This document shows positions 12,101 through 21,800 of a stretch of DNA of 64,000 bases, one piece after another (the stretch's first letter is position 1; each line of letters begins with the position of its first letter). The notes under the pieces are model-generated. The model searched no databases. It was not told where the DNA came from and was given only the letters and a program-made list of their open reading frames with translations. A program made the position numbers and the translations under genes. The stretch spans positions 12,753,969-12,817,968 of the forward strand of contig OZ024786.1 in the NCBI GenBank assembly GCA_964017065.1, read 5' to 3'. Origin of the DNA: Haliclona indistincta. Taxonomy: Eukaryota; Porifera; Demospongiae; Haplosclerida; Chalinidae.

Positions 12101-14275
12101 AGCTTGTTGAGCTCGATGAGAGCTTTATAGCTAATCTGAGTCTAATCTCCAGTGTTGGTGCACGAGTTATCATTGGTCCTGACAATGCTAGTGCTGTTGT
12201 TGAGATCAAAAGTGAAGATGGTTAGTAAAATAATTATCATAAATCTGTTTTCGTAAATCAGTTGTCATAAATTTTAAGGATATCCAAATAAGTTTATTAT
12301 TATGACAAAGAAGCATGAGTATTAATCGTTAATAAAAATTATGTTAATCTATTGCAGTCAAAAATTATGGATTCCTTTTTATGCATGGGTCAAGAATGCA
12401 GACAATGTTTTGAGAAATTTTAAAAGAGAAATTTTAGTTAGTAATGGTTGTGTAAATTAAGTCTAGGAATTTTTGTGTTATAATTATAGAACTACTAATA
12501 GTTGATTTGATTTTTTGCAATATATCTTTAGGATCTTCTTCCACGGATACAGGTCTGCATAGCTATCTAAGGTATAAAATTAATGTGTTTCTTATTTTCT
12601 TCCAATTCCACAGTAATTATTGCATTTTCAGTATTTGCATCAGTATTTGGAGCCATAGTATTAGCTTTATTTCTTTGTAAGTTCATTAAGTAATGCGATA
12701 CATTTTAGCCAAATGGATATTACTTACTGCCTTCATAATGTAGGTATTTTATTATTTTACTGCTGTAAATGCTTCAAAACAAACAAGAGCAATGAGTTGA
12801 ATGAAAATATCATTGAGTTAAAGAGCATGCAACTCGATCTGCCGACATTGAATGTTGCTCCAGAATTACTTACATCACTATCAAAAATGCTTATTCTCAA
12901 GTGGCAAGTACGGCTGTTGGACATCATTGGACAAGGTTACTTATTAATCAGCTTGTGTAATTATTTTATAGCTTTATGAGCAGGTGAATTTGGAATTGTA
13001 TTCAAAGCACATTTGCTTAGAAGCAAACAAGGTGACGAATTCACAATTGTGGCTGTGAAAACACTCAGAGGTAATAAATAGAGCTCACTTTGTTTGAACA
13101 CCTAGCTATATCATGCATTTCTGTAGGTAGCTTTGATACTGATGCTGTTGAACAACTCGTGAAAGAAAGTCTTCAGATGAAAAATTTTCAACATCGTAAT
13201 GTAATGGGAATGTTGGGGGTGTGTCTTGATGCTGGCCCTGCCCCTTATCTTGTACTACCATACATGACCAATGGTGACCTGCTATCATACTTAAAAGCAA
13301 ATCGAGAAGAATTGGTCTTGTCAAATGAGGCCGATGAAAATAAGGTGAATTGAATTCTGGTTGTAGCGTACAAGATGTGATTTGGACTAACATAATACTT
13401 AGGTCCTGGTTGTGCAAACCAAGCTACTGTTAATGTGTCTACAAATAGCAAATGGAATGCAGTACCTAGCAGACAATAGCATTGTTCACAGAGATCTGGC
13501 AGCAAGAAATTGCATGTGATAACTGATTTCTGATCTTACATATAGCATCACACTGTTCATGTAATCTTGCAGGATTGACGAATGCTGGATTATTAAAGTT
13601 GCTGACTTTGGTCTTACTAAAAGTGTATATGAGAAACGCTACTTTAGAGAGGACAAAGATGAGTCCGTCAAACTTCCTATTAAATGGATGGCCATTGAGA
13701 GCATTGACGATGGCATTTTTACCGAAAAAACTGATGTGGTGAGTTGAAACACAAAATCAACAATTCAAAAGTTTTTACGTGATAGCATTATTTTGAGCAG
13801 TTTTAGGAAAAGTACTAAAGATATTTGTATAATTTTGTACTTGCAAATGAGGATTCTTACGTAGCAAAAGGTGTAGATATGTATTTCATATGCATTACTA
13901 AATTTTGTCTCTTGTAGTGGTCATTTGGTGTTACATGTTGGGAAATATTCAGTGGAGGAAGGATGCCATTTGGTGGAGTGCATCCATCGACTTTAGCTAA
14001 AATGTTAAGAAATGGAGAAAGGATGGATGCCCCAGAAAATTCTGTTTGCTCTTCAGAAGTGTATGTATAATGTAATTGTGCTGCATCACTATTTTTGTGG
14101 ATACAGGTTTGCGACAGTAATGCAGCAGTGTTGGGAGAGTGATCCTGACCAGAGACCAACATTTTCACAGCTGACAGTTGCCATTGATGCAATAGCAACT
14201 GCAATGACTGGCTACATGGAACTGTCTGTATTCTCAGCTGAATCTGATGAGGATGGGAATAATAATGACAGTTGA
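172..14275 (+). CDS. Calx-beta receptor tyrosine kinase, RTK-1 (5' end outside window)
   Basis: Single-pass receptor kinase; extracellular Calx-beta-type domains (Ca2+-binding/adhesion fold), cytoplasmic tyrosine kinase. Exons: 172-327, 387-593, 670-834, 878-1081, 1203-1355, 1420-1563, 1833-2039, 3364-3576, 3632-3850, 3918-4079, 4134-4352, 6055-6201, 7495-7710, 7769-7912, 7981-8184, 8486-8641, 9017-9232, 10045-10194, 10240-10455, 10690-10833, 10902-11105, 11410-11574, 12011-12220, 12532-12552, 12614-12676, 12744-12935, 12984-13070, 13127-13344, 13403-13515, 13573-13738, 13918-14060, 14107-14275. All extracellular exons are phase 1-1 and multiples of 3, so domains can be duplicated as blocks. 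The visible part codes about 1,797 aa. By comparison with RTK-2, signal peptide plus roughly 580 aa lie upstream of the window. Each two-exon domain ends in an acidic D-D-D/N-D-N type turn just before the donor. Exon 12532-12552 is only 21 bp. Inner exon boundaries were checked by paralogy. Ligand unknown. Confidence 0.88.
1203..1355 (+). other. Cys-rich module exon of RTK-1
   Basis: One phase 1-1 exon (51 codons) with six cysteines in the pattern CF...DC...TCC...GRCFGC. It separates blocks of Calx-beta-type domains. Homologous exons lie at 33558-33716 and 40313-40465 in RTK-2, where the first directly follows the signal peptide. I do not recognise the family; it could be a small disulphide-bonded module. 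Confidence 0.7.
1622..1816. mobile_element. MITE with TA target duplication (TACCGTATAGCGGG family)
   Basis: A 191-bp element (1624-1814) with inverted ends TACCGTATAGCGGGAAATTTT and AAAATTTCCTGATATACTGTA, flanked by TA. The corresponding RTK-2 intron (40674-40749) lacks it, so insertion in RTK-1 followed the paralogue split. Confidence 0.7.
2322..3320. repeat. Two tandem copies of a TACCGTAAATCGGG-type element
   Basis: Two roughly 400-500-bp copies, starting near 2323 and 2816, share the terminal TACCGTAAATCGGGAAATTT and an internal block (GAGCCAGCTGAATGAATGAA, then CTCTTGAGCATAAACTTACA). They fill most of the intron between exons ending 2039 and starting 3364. A third copy lies at 38449-39225. 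No coding potential is seen. Confidence 0.65.
4451..5705. repeat. Intact copy of host repeat R1 (intronic)
   Basis: A 1.25-kb non-coding repeat inside an RTK-1 intron. It starts with a short palindrome (GGGAGACACGGTAGTGTCTCC), contains a CTTT-rich tract near 4690-4740, and ends in a 372-bp inverted-repeat unit. The same sequence in inverse orientation is spread over 16306-31867, interrupted by four transposons. This copy holds the uninterrupted target for each: 4877-4881, 4580-4589, 4576-4583 and 4475-4483. Confidence 0.8.
5334..5705. repeat. Inverted-repeat unit R2 within R1
   Basis: Arms of about 147 bp (5334-5480 and 5560-5705) beginning AAAATTAAAAAGATTTCTAT and ending with its complement, around an 80-bp loop. 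A second copy is at about 16306-16678. Degenerate arms occur in RTK-2 introns at 37977-38004 and about 41225-41320. It behaves like a foldback or MITE unit; no TSD was resolved. Confidence 0.75.
6211..7445. mobile_element. Insertion with ATGCCTCGGTGG inverted ends
   Basis: About 1.2 kb of non-coding DNA in the intron between exons 6055-6201 and 7495-7710, bounded by ATGCCTCGGTGG and its complement. The homologous intron at 10195-10239 is only 45 bp and lacks it. The left end forms its own hairpin (ATGCCTCGGTGG...CCACGAGGCAT). No transposase is seen, and no clean TSD was identified. Confidence 0.55.
9644..9874. mobile_element. MITE-7 copy in an RTK-1 intron
   Basis: A 217-bp element (9651-9867) with inverted ends CAAGAGTTCATTAAGTAAGA and its complement, flanked by the 7-bp duplication CTATGGT. 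The matching RTK-2 intron near 43155-43175 carries the unoccupied site. A second copy, inside an exon, is at 43651-43920. Confidence 0.85.
10456..10630 (+). repeat. GTGA microsatellite fused to a 5' splice site
   Basis: About 43 GTGA units begin at the first intron base after GATGATGATG. Each unit reproduces GTGAGT, so the array holds dozens of consensus-like donors in one register. The homologous donor at 7711 has only GTGAGTGAGA. RTK-2 carries an independent-length array at the equivalent exon (43989-44145). Minus-strand poly-Leu-Thr-His-Ser reading frames here are artefacts. Confidence 0.95.
12614..12676 (+). other. Transmembrane helix exon of RTK-1
   Basis: A 63-bp phase 1-1 exon encoding about 20 hydrophobic residues ([20 protein letters not shown]). 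It is followed by a Cys/Lys-rich juxtamembrane stretch ([10 protein letters not shown]) in the next exon, which fits a type I topology with the kinase inside the cell. Confidence 0.85.
12744..14275 (+). other. Tyrosine kinase domain block of RTK-1
   Basis: Eight exons hold the juxtamembrane region and a complete kinase domain: Gly loop [11 protein letters not shown] split by an intron, VAVK lysine, HRDLAARNC catalytic loop, DFG, an activation loop with Y-x-x-x-Y (VYEKRYFR), [16 protein letters not shown] and the final RPTF arginine. All residues needed for catalysis are present, so an active enzyme is predicted. The C-terminal tail is short and acidic with a GYMEL tyrosine site. Confidence 0.9.
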
Positions 14276-14560
14276 TTGATTATTCAGAACATCGTTGCTT
14301 GTCAATCTGTTGCCATATCTCACGTACAGTATCATACATGCATCTCCTGATAAAGCTAACTACATACATGTGTGTATTAGTAGTATTTCCCATGAGAAAT
14401 GTGACATTATGTGAATTAGAATGCTGATTGATTGTCTATCTGTCTGTTTTAACTATTTTCAAAGTCTGTAATTCTTTAATTCCTGTTAGTCAGTCTTTAG
14501 TCCTAGGCCTGTTGTAAAGGAGGAGCTAGCTACGTAATGAACTATCAAAAAGTCACCTTA

Positions 14561-14566
14561 AATAAA
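14561..14566 (+). terminator. Candidate poly(A) signal of RTK-1
   Basis: AATAAA about 290 bp after the stop codon, in AT-rich sequence. It is the only well-placed canonical hexamer I noticed there. Not confirmed by transcript ends. Confidence 0.4.
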
Positions 14567-15214
14567 TTTATTGCAGTTCTGGTAGCTTGTATGCATGGTA
14601 AATCTTCCGCTACTCCCACTAGCCCACAATGCACAAAAGTTAATCAAAAAGGCAGTCATACAATGAAGCTGATTTGTTTACATACTTTAATAATTATTGT
14701 CGTTCAGTAAGAATTGTACTCAACTGAATGACATCCCTATTAAATTTTAGTATAAACATGTAGCACCATAATTTTGCTTCTATGGCTAGGTGGAAATGGG
14801 TGGACCTGTTACTATAGCTCATAAGTAAATAAACTTACATAACCACATGCCCTTCGTACAGTATACAGTACGTTAGGGCTACGAGGATTATTATCGGGGT
14901 CAAAATACACTTATTGAGCATATACACAATGGTGACCAGATGTGCTACTAAACTCATTATCGATTAGTTTGCTTTCTGAGAAGCATTGGATTGCATGCTA
15001 ACCTTCCATAACACACCAAGGTTATTAAAAACCATTTTAAAACTCAACTAAAGTTCTTAGAACACATACCCTGTGCACTGTGGTGTAGTTAGTATGTAAT
15101 TAATGAGCACTTGCAAAACGTAGACCATTGCAGCTTGTTCAAGGTAGAGATCAGTCATCCAGCTTGACTCTGAGCTTAGAATTAAGTTATGTAAATTCCG
15201 GTGTGTTTTATTAC
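14567..15214. other. Intergenic stretch, nothing recognised
   Basis: AT-rich sequence after the RTK-1 poly(A) signal. I see no ORF with codon-like content, RNA gene or inverted repeat here. Confidence 0.5.
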
Positions 15215-15303
15215 GGAGGCACGGTAGTGCCTCCCTATGTAGGGTTGAACGGAAAGACAAGATGGCGACTACATACAATGTATTAGCGTTCAAACGCTGA
15301 TAT
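15215..15303. repeat. Truncated R1 end
   Basis: About 90 bp matching the first part of R1 (GGAGGCACGGTAGTGCCTCC palindrome, then the segment ending near TATTTCGTCTG). The rest of R1 is absent, so this is a fragment or solo end. Confidence 0.65.
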
Positions 15304-15435
15304 TTCGTCTGTTTGTAGACTTCGTTTGCTGCAGTCATCAATATAGGTCAAGATTGTATTCTCTTACGTGCCAAAAAGTTGAATGCTATTTCTAGCAACT
15401 AGCTAGCATATTAATTTATAACATAACAAAAAGAT

Positions 15436-15803
15436 ATCGTTAACAGAGATCTGGCAGCAAGAATCCTGTATTCATATAATAGTTAAAGTTCACAACTTAT
15501 AATAAATTATAATAATAATAGCCAAACTTCACAACTTTCAACAATAATTATTATTGTTGGAAGTTGTGAACTTTGGCTATTCTTACATGGAATTTTATAG
15601 TGGTCTTTAATGTAATGTTTTGGAAAATAATTTAGTGCAAAAATACCATTTGAAGGTCTGCATCCATCAACTTTCAGTGATTCCTCAGAAAAAAATTCAG
15701 TATGTAGTGTACATTTAAGTTGAGTTGTATCACTAAGTCTATATCTTCTCATTCATACAGGTTTGCAACAGTAATAATTATGGAAGACAAGAGACCGAAT
15801 TTT
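15436..15803 (+). pseudogene. Relic tyrosine kinase domain of a third RTK copy
   Basis: Three stretches align in order with RTK-1/RTK-2 kinase exons: the catalytic loop (GTTAACAGAGATCTGGCAGC, now NRDLAAR, first His lost), then TAGTGGTC... with CATTTGAAGGTCTGCATCC matching the exon that starts at 13918, then CATACAGGTTTGCAACAG plus GACAAGAGACCG matching the last exon. The DFG exon is missing, exons are shortened and stops interrupt all frames. An imperfect hairpin (about 15520-15585) lies between the first two pieces. It is the dead remnant of another family member, more diverged than the two live genes. Confidence 0.85.
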
Positions 15804-16305
15804 TGACCCATGGGTCAGGCTATGCCTGACTATGTACAAGGCTGCTAACTTTGTGATGTAAAATGAGAAAATGGCTGAAACCGCATCCAGCAGAACATAC
15901 AAGTTTGAGCTGAAATACAAAATGCTGTCTTATGTTTACATGTGATTATCTTATCGCACATAGTGTTATGACATTCACCACTCAACATAGCCAGGTGACT
16001 TATTAGTGAAATTGTATATATTGGGTGCACAAAACCGTCAAAATTAATTTTGAATGAGGATTACTAAGGCTATACTAAAAAATATCAGCGGGAAGCCACC
16101 CGATGAAAAAAGCTTTTCACAGGCGTGAAGAAACAAAATGGCTGCTATCATCCGACATGTAGTAATGGTGATTCTTAATAATAATTATAACTTTTTTAAA
16201 TTTTTACAATTACAAAGTGTGAACAAACCACAAGACTACAAGACTGTCAGGTGATAACACATGATTGGTCGATGTCTAGACACACTCAATCATCTCATTA
16301 AAGAA
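15804..16305. other. Intergenic stretch, nothing recognised
   Basis: Non-coding AT-rich sequence between the kinase relic and repeat R1 copy 2. No gene or clear repeat was recognised. Confidence 0.45.
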
Positions 16306-17120
16306 AATTAAAAAGATTTCTATCGAAATCAAAAGGATGTAGGGTTGTGAAATCTACCACTGGTCAACAATGTAAACTAACAAGGAGCAAGCATGGAATG
16401 GTAACACGATTGACTTGCTAACAGACCATAGATCCCTACATCAGTGGCTGCTGTGGTTGGCTATAGCTAGTTCGGCTATTTGCTGTTGACTGACACCTGA
16501 CGTGCACTCAGCTTGTGACAGCTTATGTACAGCCACTGATGTAGGGATCTATGGTCTGTTAGCAAGTCAATCGTGTTACCATTCCATGCTTGCTCCTTGT
16601 TAGTTTACATTGTTGACCAGTGGTAGATTTCACAACCCTACATCCTTTTGATTTCGATAGAAATCTTTTTAATTTTCTTGTTTGTGTCCTTTTTTCTTTT
16701 TCAGTGAAGTGTAGTTCAATATCATGCAATTACTGTGCCATCTTTGTTTCCACCATTGGTTAATTGGTTTTCCTGTTGCTGATGGCTTTTCTTAATTATT
16801 AACAATTTTAAACTTGTAGCTATTATAATGCAGATATCAGCTCGCCTACGCATGCATGAAGACAGTGCATACGAGCCCCGCCCACACTTGTTTACGGCGG
16901 TTATAATTATCTGGCAAGGCAGAATGGTGATTCTGCGCTTGCTAGCTTACCGTTCTTCGAAGACTCCAGACAAATATGTGTTCTCCGTGATCTATACGGC
17001 GTGCATGGCGATACTCAAGCTTGTGCTTGGTCACGTGCGCTAACCACAGCTTGGTCACGTGCGTATTGCGCAATCACTATAATTATTAATGGCGTCTAAC
17101 ACTTAGCTGACAATGGATCA

Positions 17121-18759
17121 TGTAAAACTGCCGGATTCTCTTCCAGAGTAGGCTTTGATCGCTATCAATCTCGCGATGCACACCGATTCACTCACTGCTC
17201 TCGAGCTCTCTCTGAATGTTTATTTCAATGTGCGTCATGAATCAACGGTGATTAATAATGATAGTAGAGTAATTGATCAAACTTCGTCCGGTATCAATAA
17301 TCGGCAATCCGTATGCCGAGAGAAAAAGGACTTTCCAGTTAGCGACTGTATATTTCAAGAGCTGTTCATGTCCCTATAAAGTAGTGATAATTATAAGCGC
17401 TGATCTTTCTCAGAGACGGAACTGTGATACAAAGGAAGACGCTGACGAATAGTATCAATCTTCGTCATACTGGGACTTAACTCCGTCTTTGTGATTTATT
17501 GCTAAGCCGCAGCTGGCGCTGCTAACAAAAACACTTGTATGCAACTCCCACTAGTTAGCTCTACAAGGAAGCACAACGGCGCCAAACTACAAGCGTCCTC
17601 TTTCCTGTAAGGCATGACGAATTTACGAACGAAAATTGCTGACTATGCAATTAATAACTATTATGTTTTATGTCAAATATTAGAGAGAGGATTATAATTT
17701 TTAATGATTGAGGATTTGAAAGTGCTGAATAATAATTATTTCAGATCTTCCTGTTGACAACTGTAAAAAAATCAATAAAAATAATTGTAATTTCATTATT
17801 ATGTACCTCCTCTTATTAACTTGCTCTTGTACAGTTTTAGATTTGAATCTGCATGTGTTTACAAGTACATGTATCAAGTTATATTTTGGTTAACAATTTC
17901 AACATACCAACAGGAGGTTTCAATTTCTAAGTACGTGTAACACCAACAGAGCTGTCTGAATCTGACAAGCACATGTCAAAGGTTAACAATTTCAACATAC
18001 CAATAGAAATCTTTGACTTCACTCCTCACTGAGTACGTGTAACACCACTAGAGCTGTCTGAGTCTGACAAACACATATCACATGATATTTTGGTTAACAA
18101 TTATTGTCAAGAAGTCTTTGACTTCATTCCTCGCTGAGTGTGTGTAACACCACGAGAGGTACATAAGAGGAGGCACATAATAATGAAATTATCCTCAAAC
18201 AATCATGTTTATTGATTTGTTATAGTTGTCAATAGGAGGATCTGAACTATTGTTCGACACTTTCAAATCCTAAAAATTATAATCCTCTCACTAATATTTT
18301 TGACATAAAACTTAATTTTTATTAATTGCATAGTCAGCAATTTCCGTTCGTAAATTCGTCATGCCTTACAGGAAAGAGGACGCTTTGCAGTTTGGCGCCG
18401 TTGTGCTTCCTTGTAGAGCTAACTAGTGGAAGTTGCATGCAAGTGTTTTTGTTAGCAGCGCCAGCTGCGGCTTAGCAATAAATCACAAAGACGGAGTTAA
18501 GTCCCTGTATGACGAAGATTGATACTATTCGTCAGCGTCTTCCTTTGTATCACAGTTCCGTCTCTGGGAAAGATCAGCGCTTATAATTATCACTACTTTA
18601 TAGGGACATGAACAGCTCTTGAAACATACAGTCGCTAACTGGAAAGTCCTTTTTCTCTCGGTATATGGATTGCCGATTATTGATACCGGACGAAGTTTGA
18701 TCAATTACTCTATGCAATAATAGCGCTAATGATAGGTTCGTCCCTGGGACAGTTCAACA
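17121..18759 (-). repeat. 3' LTR of the BEL/Pao element, split by a foldback insertion
   Basis: LTR sequence occupies 17121-17266 and 18711-18759, about 193 bp once the inserted element is discounted. It matches the right LTR at 26253-26444 with one extra A and two substitutions seen by eye. Confidence 0.9.
17265..18712. mobile_element. Foldback DNA element with about 440-bp inverted arms, TA TSD
   Basis: A 1,444-bp element (17267-18710) starting GAGTAATTGATCAAACTTCG and ending with its complement, flanked by TA. Arms extend to about 17710 and 18270. Between them lie three diverged copies of an approximately 90-bp unit (TAACAATTTCAACATACCAA...GTGTAACACCA). There is no transposase, so it is non-autonomous. 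It lies inside the retrotransposon LTR and therefore inserted later. Confidence 0.85.
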
Positions 18760-18830
18760 CTCCCGCCGTTGACCAGCAAGGCATGGTCAACCTAAGTGAT
18801 ACAATGATAGATAAAATTAGCAATGCATGA

Positions 18831-21800
18831 TTATGAGTGTGATACAGTCATGCAGTCCAGTTTCATATCATCTTCGACTTCCATCTCAGCTTCGATCCAT
18901 TTCTTTCTCAGTTCGTCAGCTCTTTTAGCAGCTGCTCTTCTTGGTCTAGAAGTTAGTTCTTGTTCTTCAGGAAGTTCAGGCGAGGAATCCTCAGCAATGT
19001 CGGATTTAGTTTCAATTTCTGATGAATCGCAATGCAATTCCAGCGGGTACAGTAACTGTATCGGTTGATTCAGTGTCGTGTGTTGACGATCTCTGGAAAC
19101 TACTCGGACAATGGCGGCCCTCGTTTTTCCATCCTTCCCGGTTAGTAGTCGCTGAATGAAACCGAGCTTCCATAGTCCTCGTGGTAGGTGTTCATCCTTG
19201 ACGATGACTACTTGTCCAATAGAGACCTTTGTCTTCTCTCCTCGGTAACGTTTCTTTGCTGTGTGTGCGTGTACCTCCCGTAATTCACTCAAATATTCCG
19301 TGCGCCATCTCTTCCAAAACTGGTTCAAAACATTGTTCAGATGCTTCACACGGGCGGTAGCTTGGTTGCGAGTGAGAGAAAAGTCTTCATCCTTGAAGTC
19401 GATGAGATGGTTCAGATCATCTGGTAAGTTGAGTATTCGGTGTCCAGTGATCAAATGCGACGGAGTGATGGGCTCTTCAAGGTCGTCGCTAGAGACATAT
19501 GACAATGGTCGAGAGTTGATCACTGCCTCAATCTCAGCTAGGCTGGTGATTAGCTCATCTAGTGAGAAATTAGCTCTTCCCACCTGTTTCCTTAAGCAGC
19601 GCTTAGTTGACTTCACAAGACGTTCAAAGGCTCCACCCCACCAGGGCGCCAACTCCACGTTGAATTGCCAGGTTATGCTAAGTCCTGATAGATAAGCCTG
19701 AACTGTTTTATCCTTCACAACTGTCTCGAGGTACTTCGCTGTGGACTTGAAAGTTTTCCCATTGTCGGAGATAAATTGCTTTGGTAATCCTCTTCGAGCC
19801 ACAAATCTCTTCAGGCAGCGAAGGAAGGTAGGTGTTAACTGATCGGTCACAGCCTCCAGGTGAATAGCTCGCGTGACGTAACATGTGAACAGTGCTATCC
19901 AGGCTTTGGCAGACTGCGACTAAGATACACGAATCAGTATAGGTCCAGCAAAATCTACACCTGTGTAGCTAAAAGCAGGGGCTTCTTCTACTCGGCACTT
20001 TGGAAGTGGAGGTGGTGCTGGGGTCTTGTACGGCAAGCCTTCGTAACGTCTGCATGTGACACAGCTATGTATGGTCTTTCTAACCGTGCTTCTTCCATGT
20101 GGTATCCAGTACTTGGTTCTGACTTCCGTCAAAGTCTCCTTCACACCATCATGAAGCACGCGCTGGTGAGCTGAGCGAATTACAAGTGTGGTGAACCAGT
20201 GGTTCTTAGGAAGAAGGATTGGGCTCTTTGCTGATGGCTGTAAATCAGTGTTCCCGAGCCTTCCTGCACAACGCCATACTCCCTGCTCATCTCTGAAGGT
20301 GTTTAGCTGTTTCATCAGGCTCCCCTTGTCCGGTAACCTCTTCTGGGCACTGACAATCCAGAGGCATTCTGCTTCCCTCTGCTCCGCCCCTTCCTCACCC
20401 TCAGACCACTTCCCCTTGAACTTTCTGACTGCTCTTACGACTGTTGCTGTGACTCTGAGTAGCTTCAACATTGAGCTGTACCTTAACGGGTCCATGATAG
20501 ATTCAACGTCCTTGTTAGAATTGACCTCCACTGAGACCATGCCATGTATTTTTCTTTTCAACTCAACTTCACATTCAGTGGGCATCGTTTTGTTGGTATC
20601 ATGGGGTTCTGCGCCTGCCGCCAGCCAGGGTGGTCCATTCCACCAGAGTTTGTTTTCTGACAGTTCCACAGCACTTGCACCTCTAGATGGAAGGTCTGCA
20701 GGATTTGACGAGCCTGGGCAATGCCTCCAGCTTTCTGGGTTGATCAAGGATCGAATCTCTCGCACTCGGTTGTTCACAAATGGTCTCCACTCTTTCTCTG
20801 TGCCCTGGATCCAAAACAATGATACTAGCGAGTCCGTATAGCACCTCTGTAGTGTTAGCTGAGGTATCGTGCACGAAAGGGCCTTCATCACTGTTGTGAT
20901 GAGTCTGGAGAGAAGTAGTGCTGAAAGTAGTTCCAACCTTGGAATGGTTTGAGTCTGGACTGGAGCCACTCTTGTCTTGGAGGCGAGGAGCTTCACTTCG
21001 GTGTAGATCTCTGCTTCGACTACAAGGTAAATAACCGCGGCGTAGGCGTGGTTGGAAGCGTCACAAAACCCGTACAGCTTGTAGTTGTTGAGTGATACAT
21101 CACCACTGGAAATGTAACATCGAGGAATTGAAACAGGGTTAGCAATTTTGAGATCGGCTAGTAGTGTCTTCCACTCTCTGAGTAACTCGCATGCTGGTAG
21201 CTCACTGTCCCATTCAAGTTTGGCTTTGCACAGTTTCTGGAAAAATACTTTAAATCTGATAGTAATAGGAGATAAGTATCCAAGAGGGTCGTAAAATCGC
21301 CCAATCAGACTCACAGCATTCCTCTTAGTTGGTAGCAATTTTTCCCCTACCAAGGCCAGATCTGAGGGATCAAATACCAATTCATCAGTGACATGATTCC
21401 ATGTCACTCCAAGGACCTTCATCTCTGGGGACACAGTGCTGAATTCACCAGATTTTTCTGTGACGGAAGTGCCTTCCGCGATATTAATTTTCTTCTGCAA
21501 TGTGGGGCTGTTTGTCTGGAACTTCCTGAGGTTAAAACCTCCCTCTCTGAAGATAGCCTTCGACTGATTGTATATCATTAGGGCGTCTGTTTCAGTGTTA
21601 GCACCAGTGATGACATCATCAACATAAGTCGATCGTTGCAAACATTCTACTACTGCTCTGTCTGAATCAAGGTATTTGTCAAGGTGATACTTGATGGTAG
21701 CATTGAGTAAAAATGGATTTGAAGATATGCCGAACATTACTCGTGTGAATCGGTAGATTCGTATCTCTGGCTCTTCCTTGGTAATGTCGTCCACCCAGAA

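Noticed and set aside
13106..13505. Minus-strand frames over the kinase exons
   Set aside because: Antisense shadows of conserved kinase coding sequence.
18823..19695. Plus-strand frames opposite the integrase
   Set aside because: Shadows of the minus-strand polyprotein; no motifs of their own.
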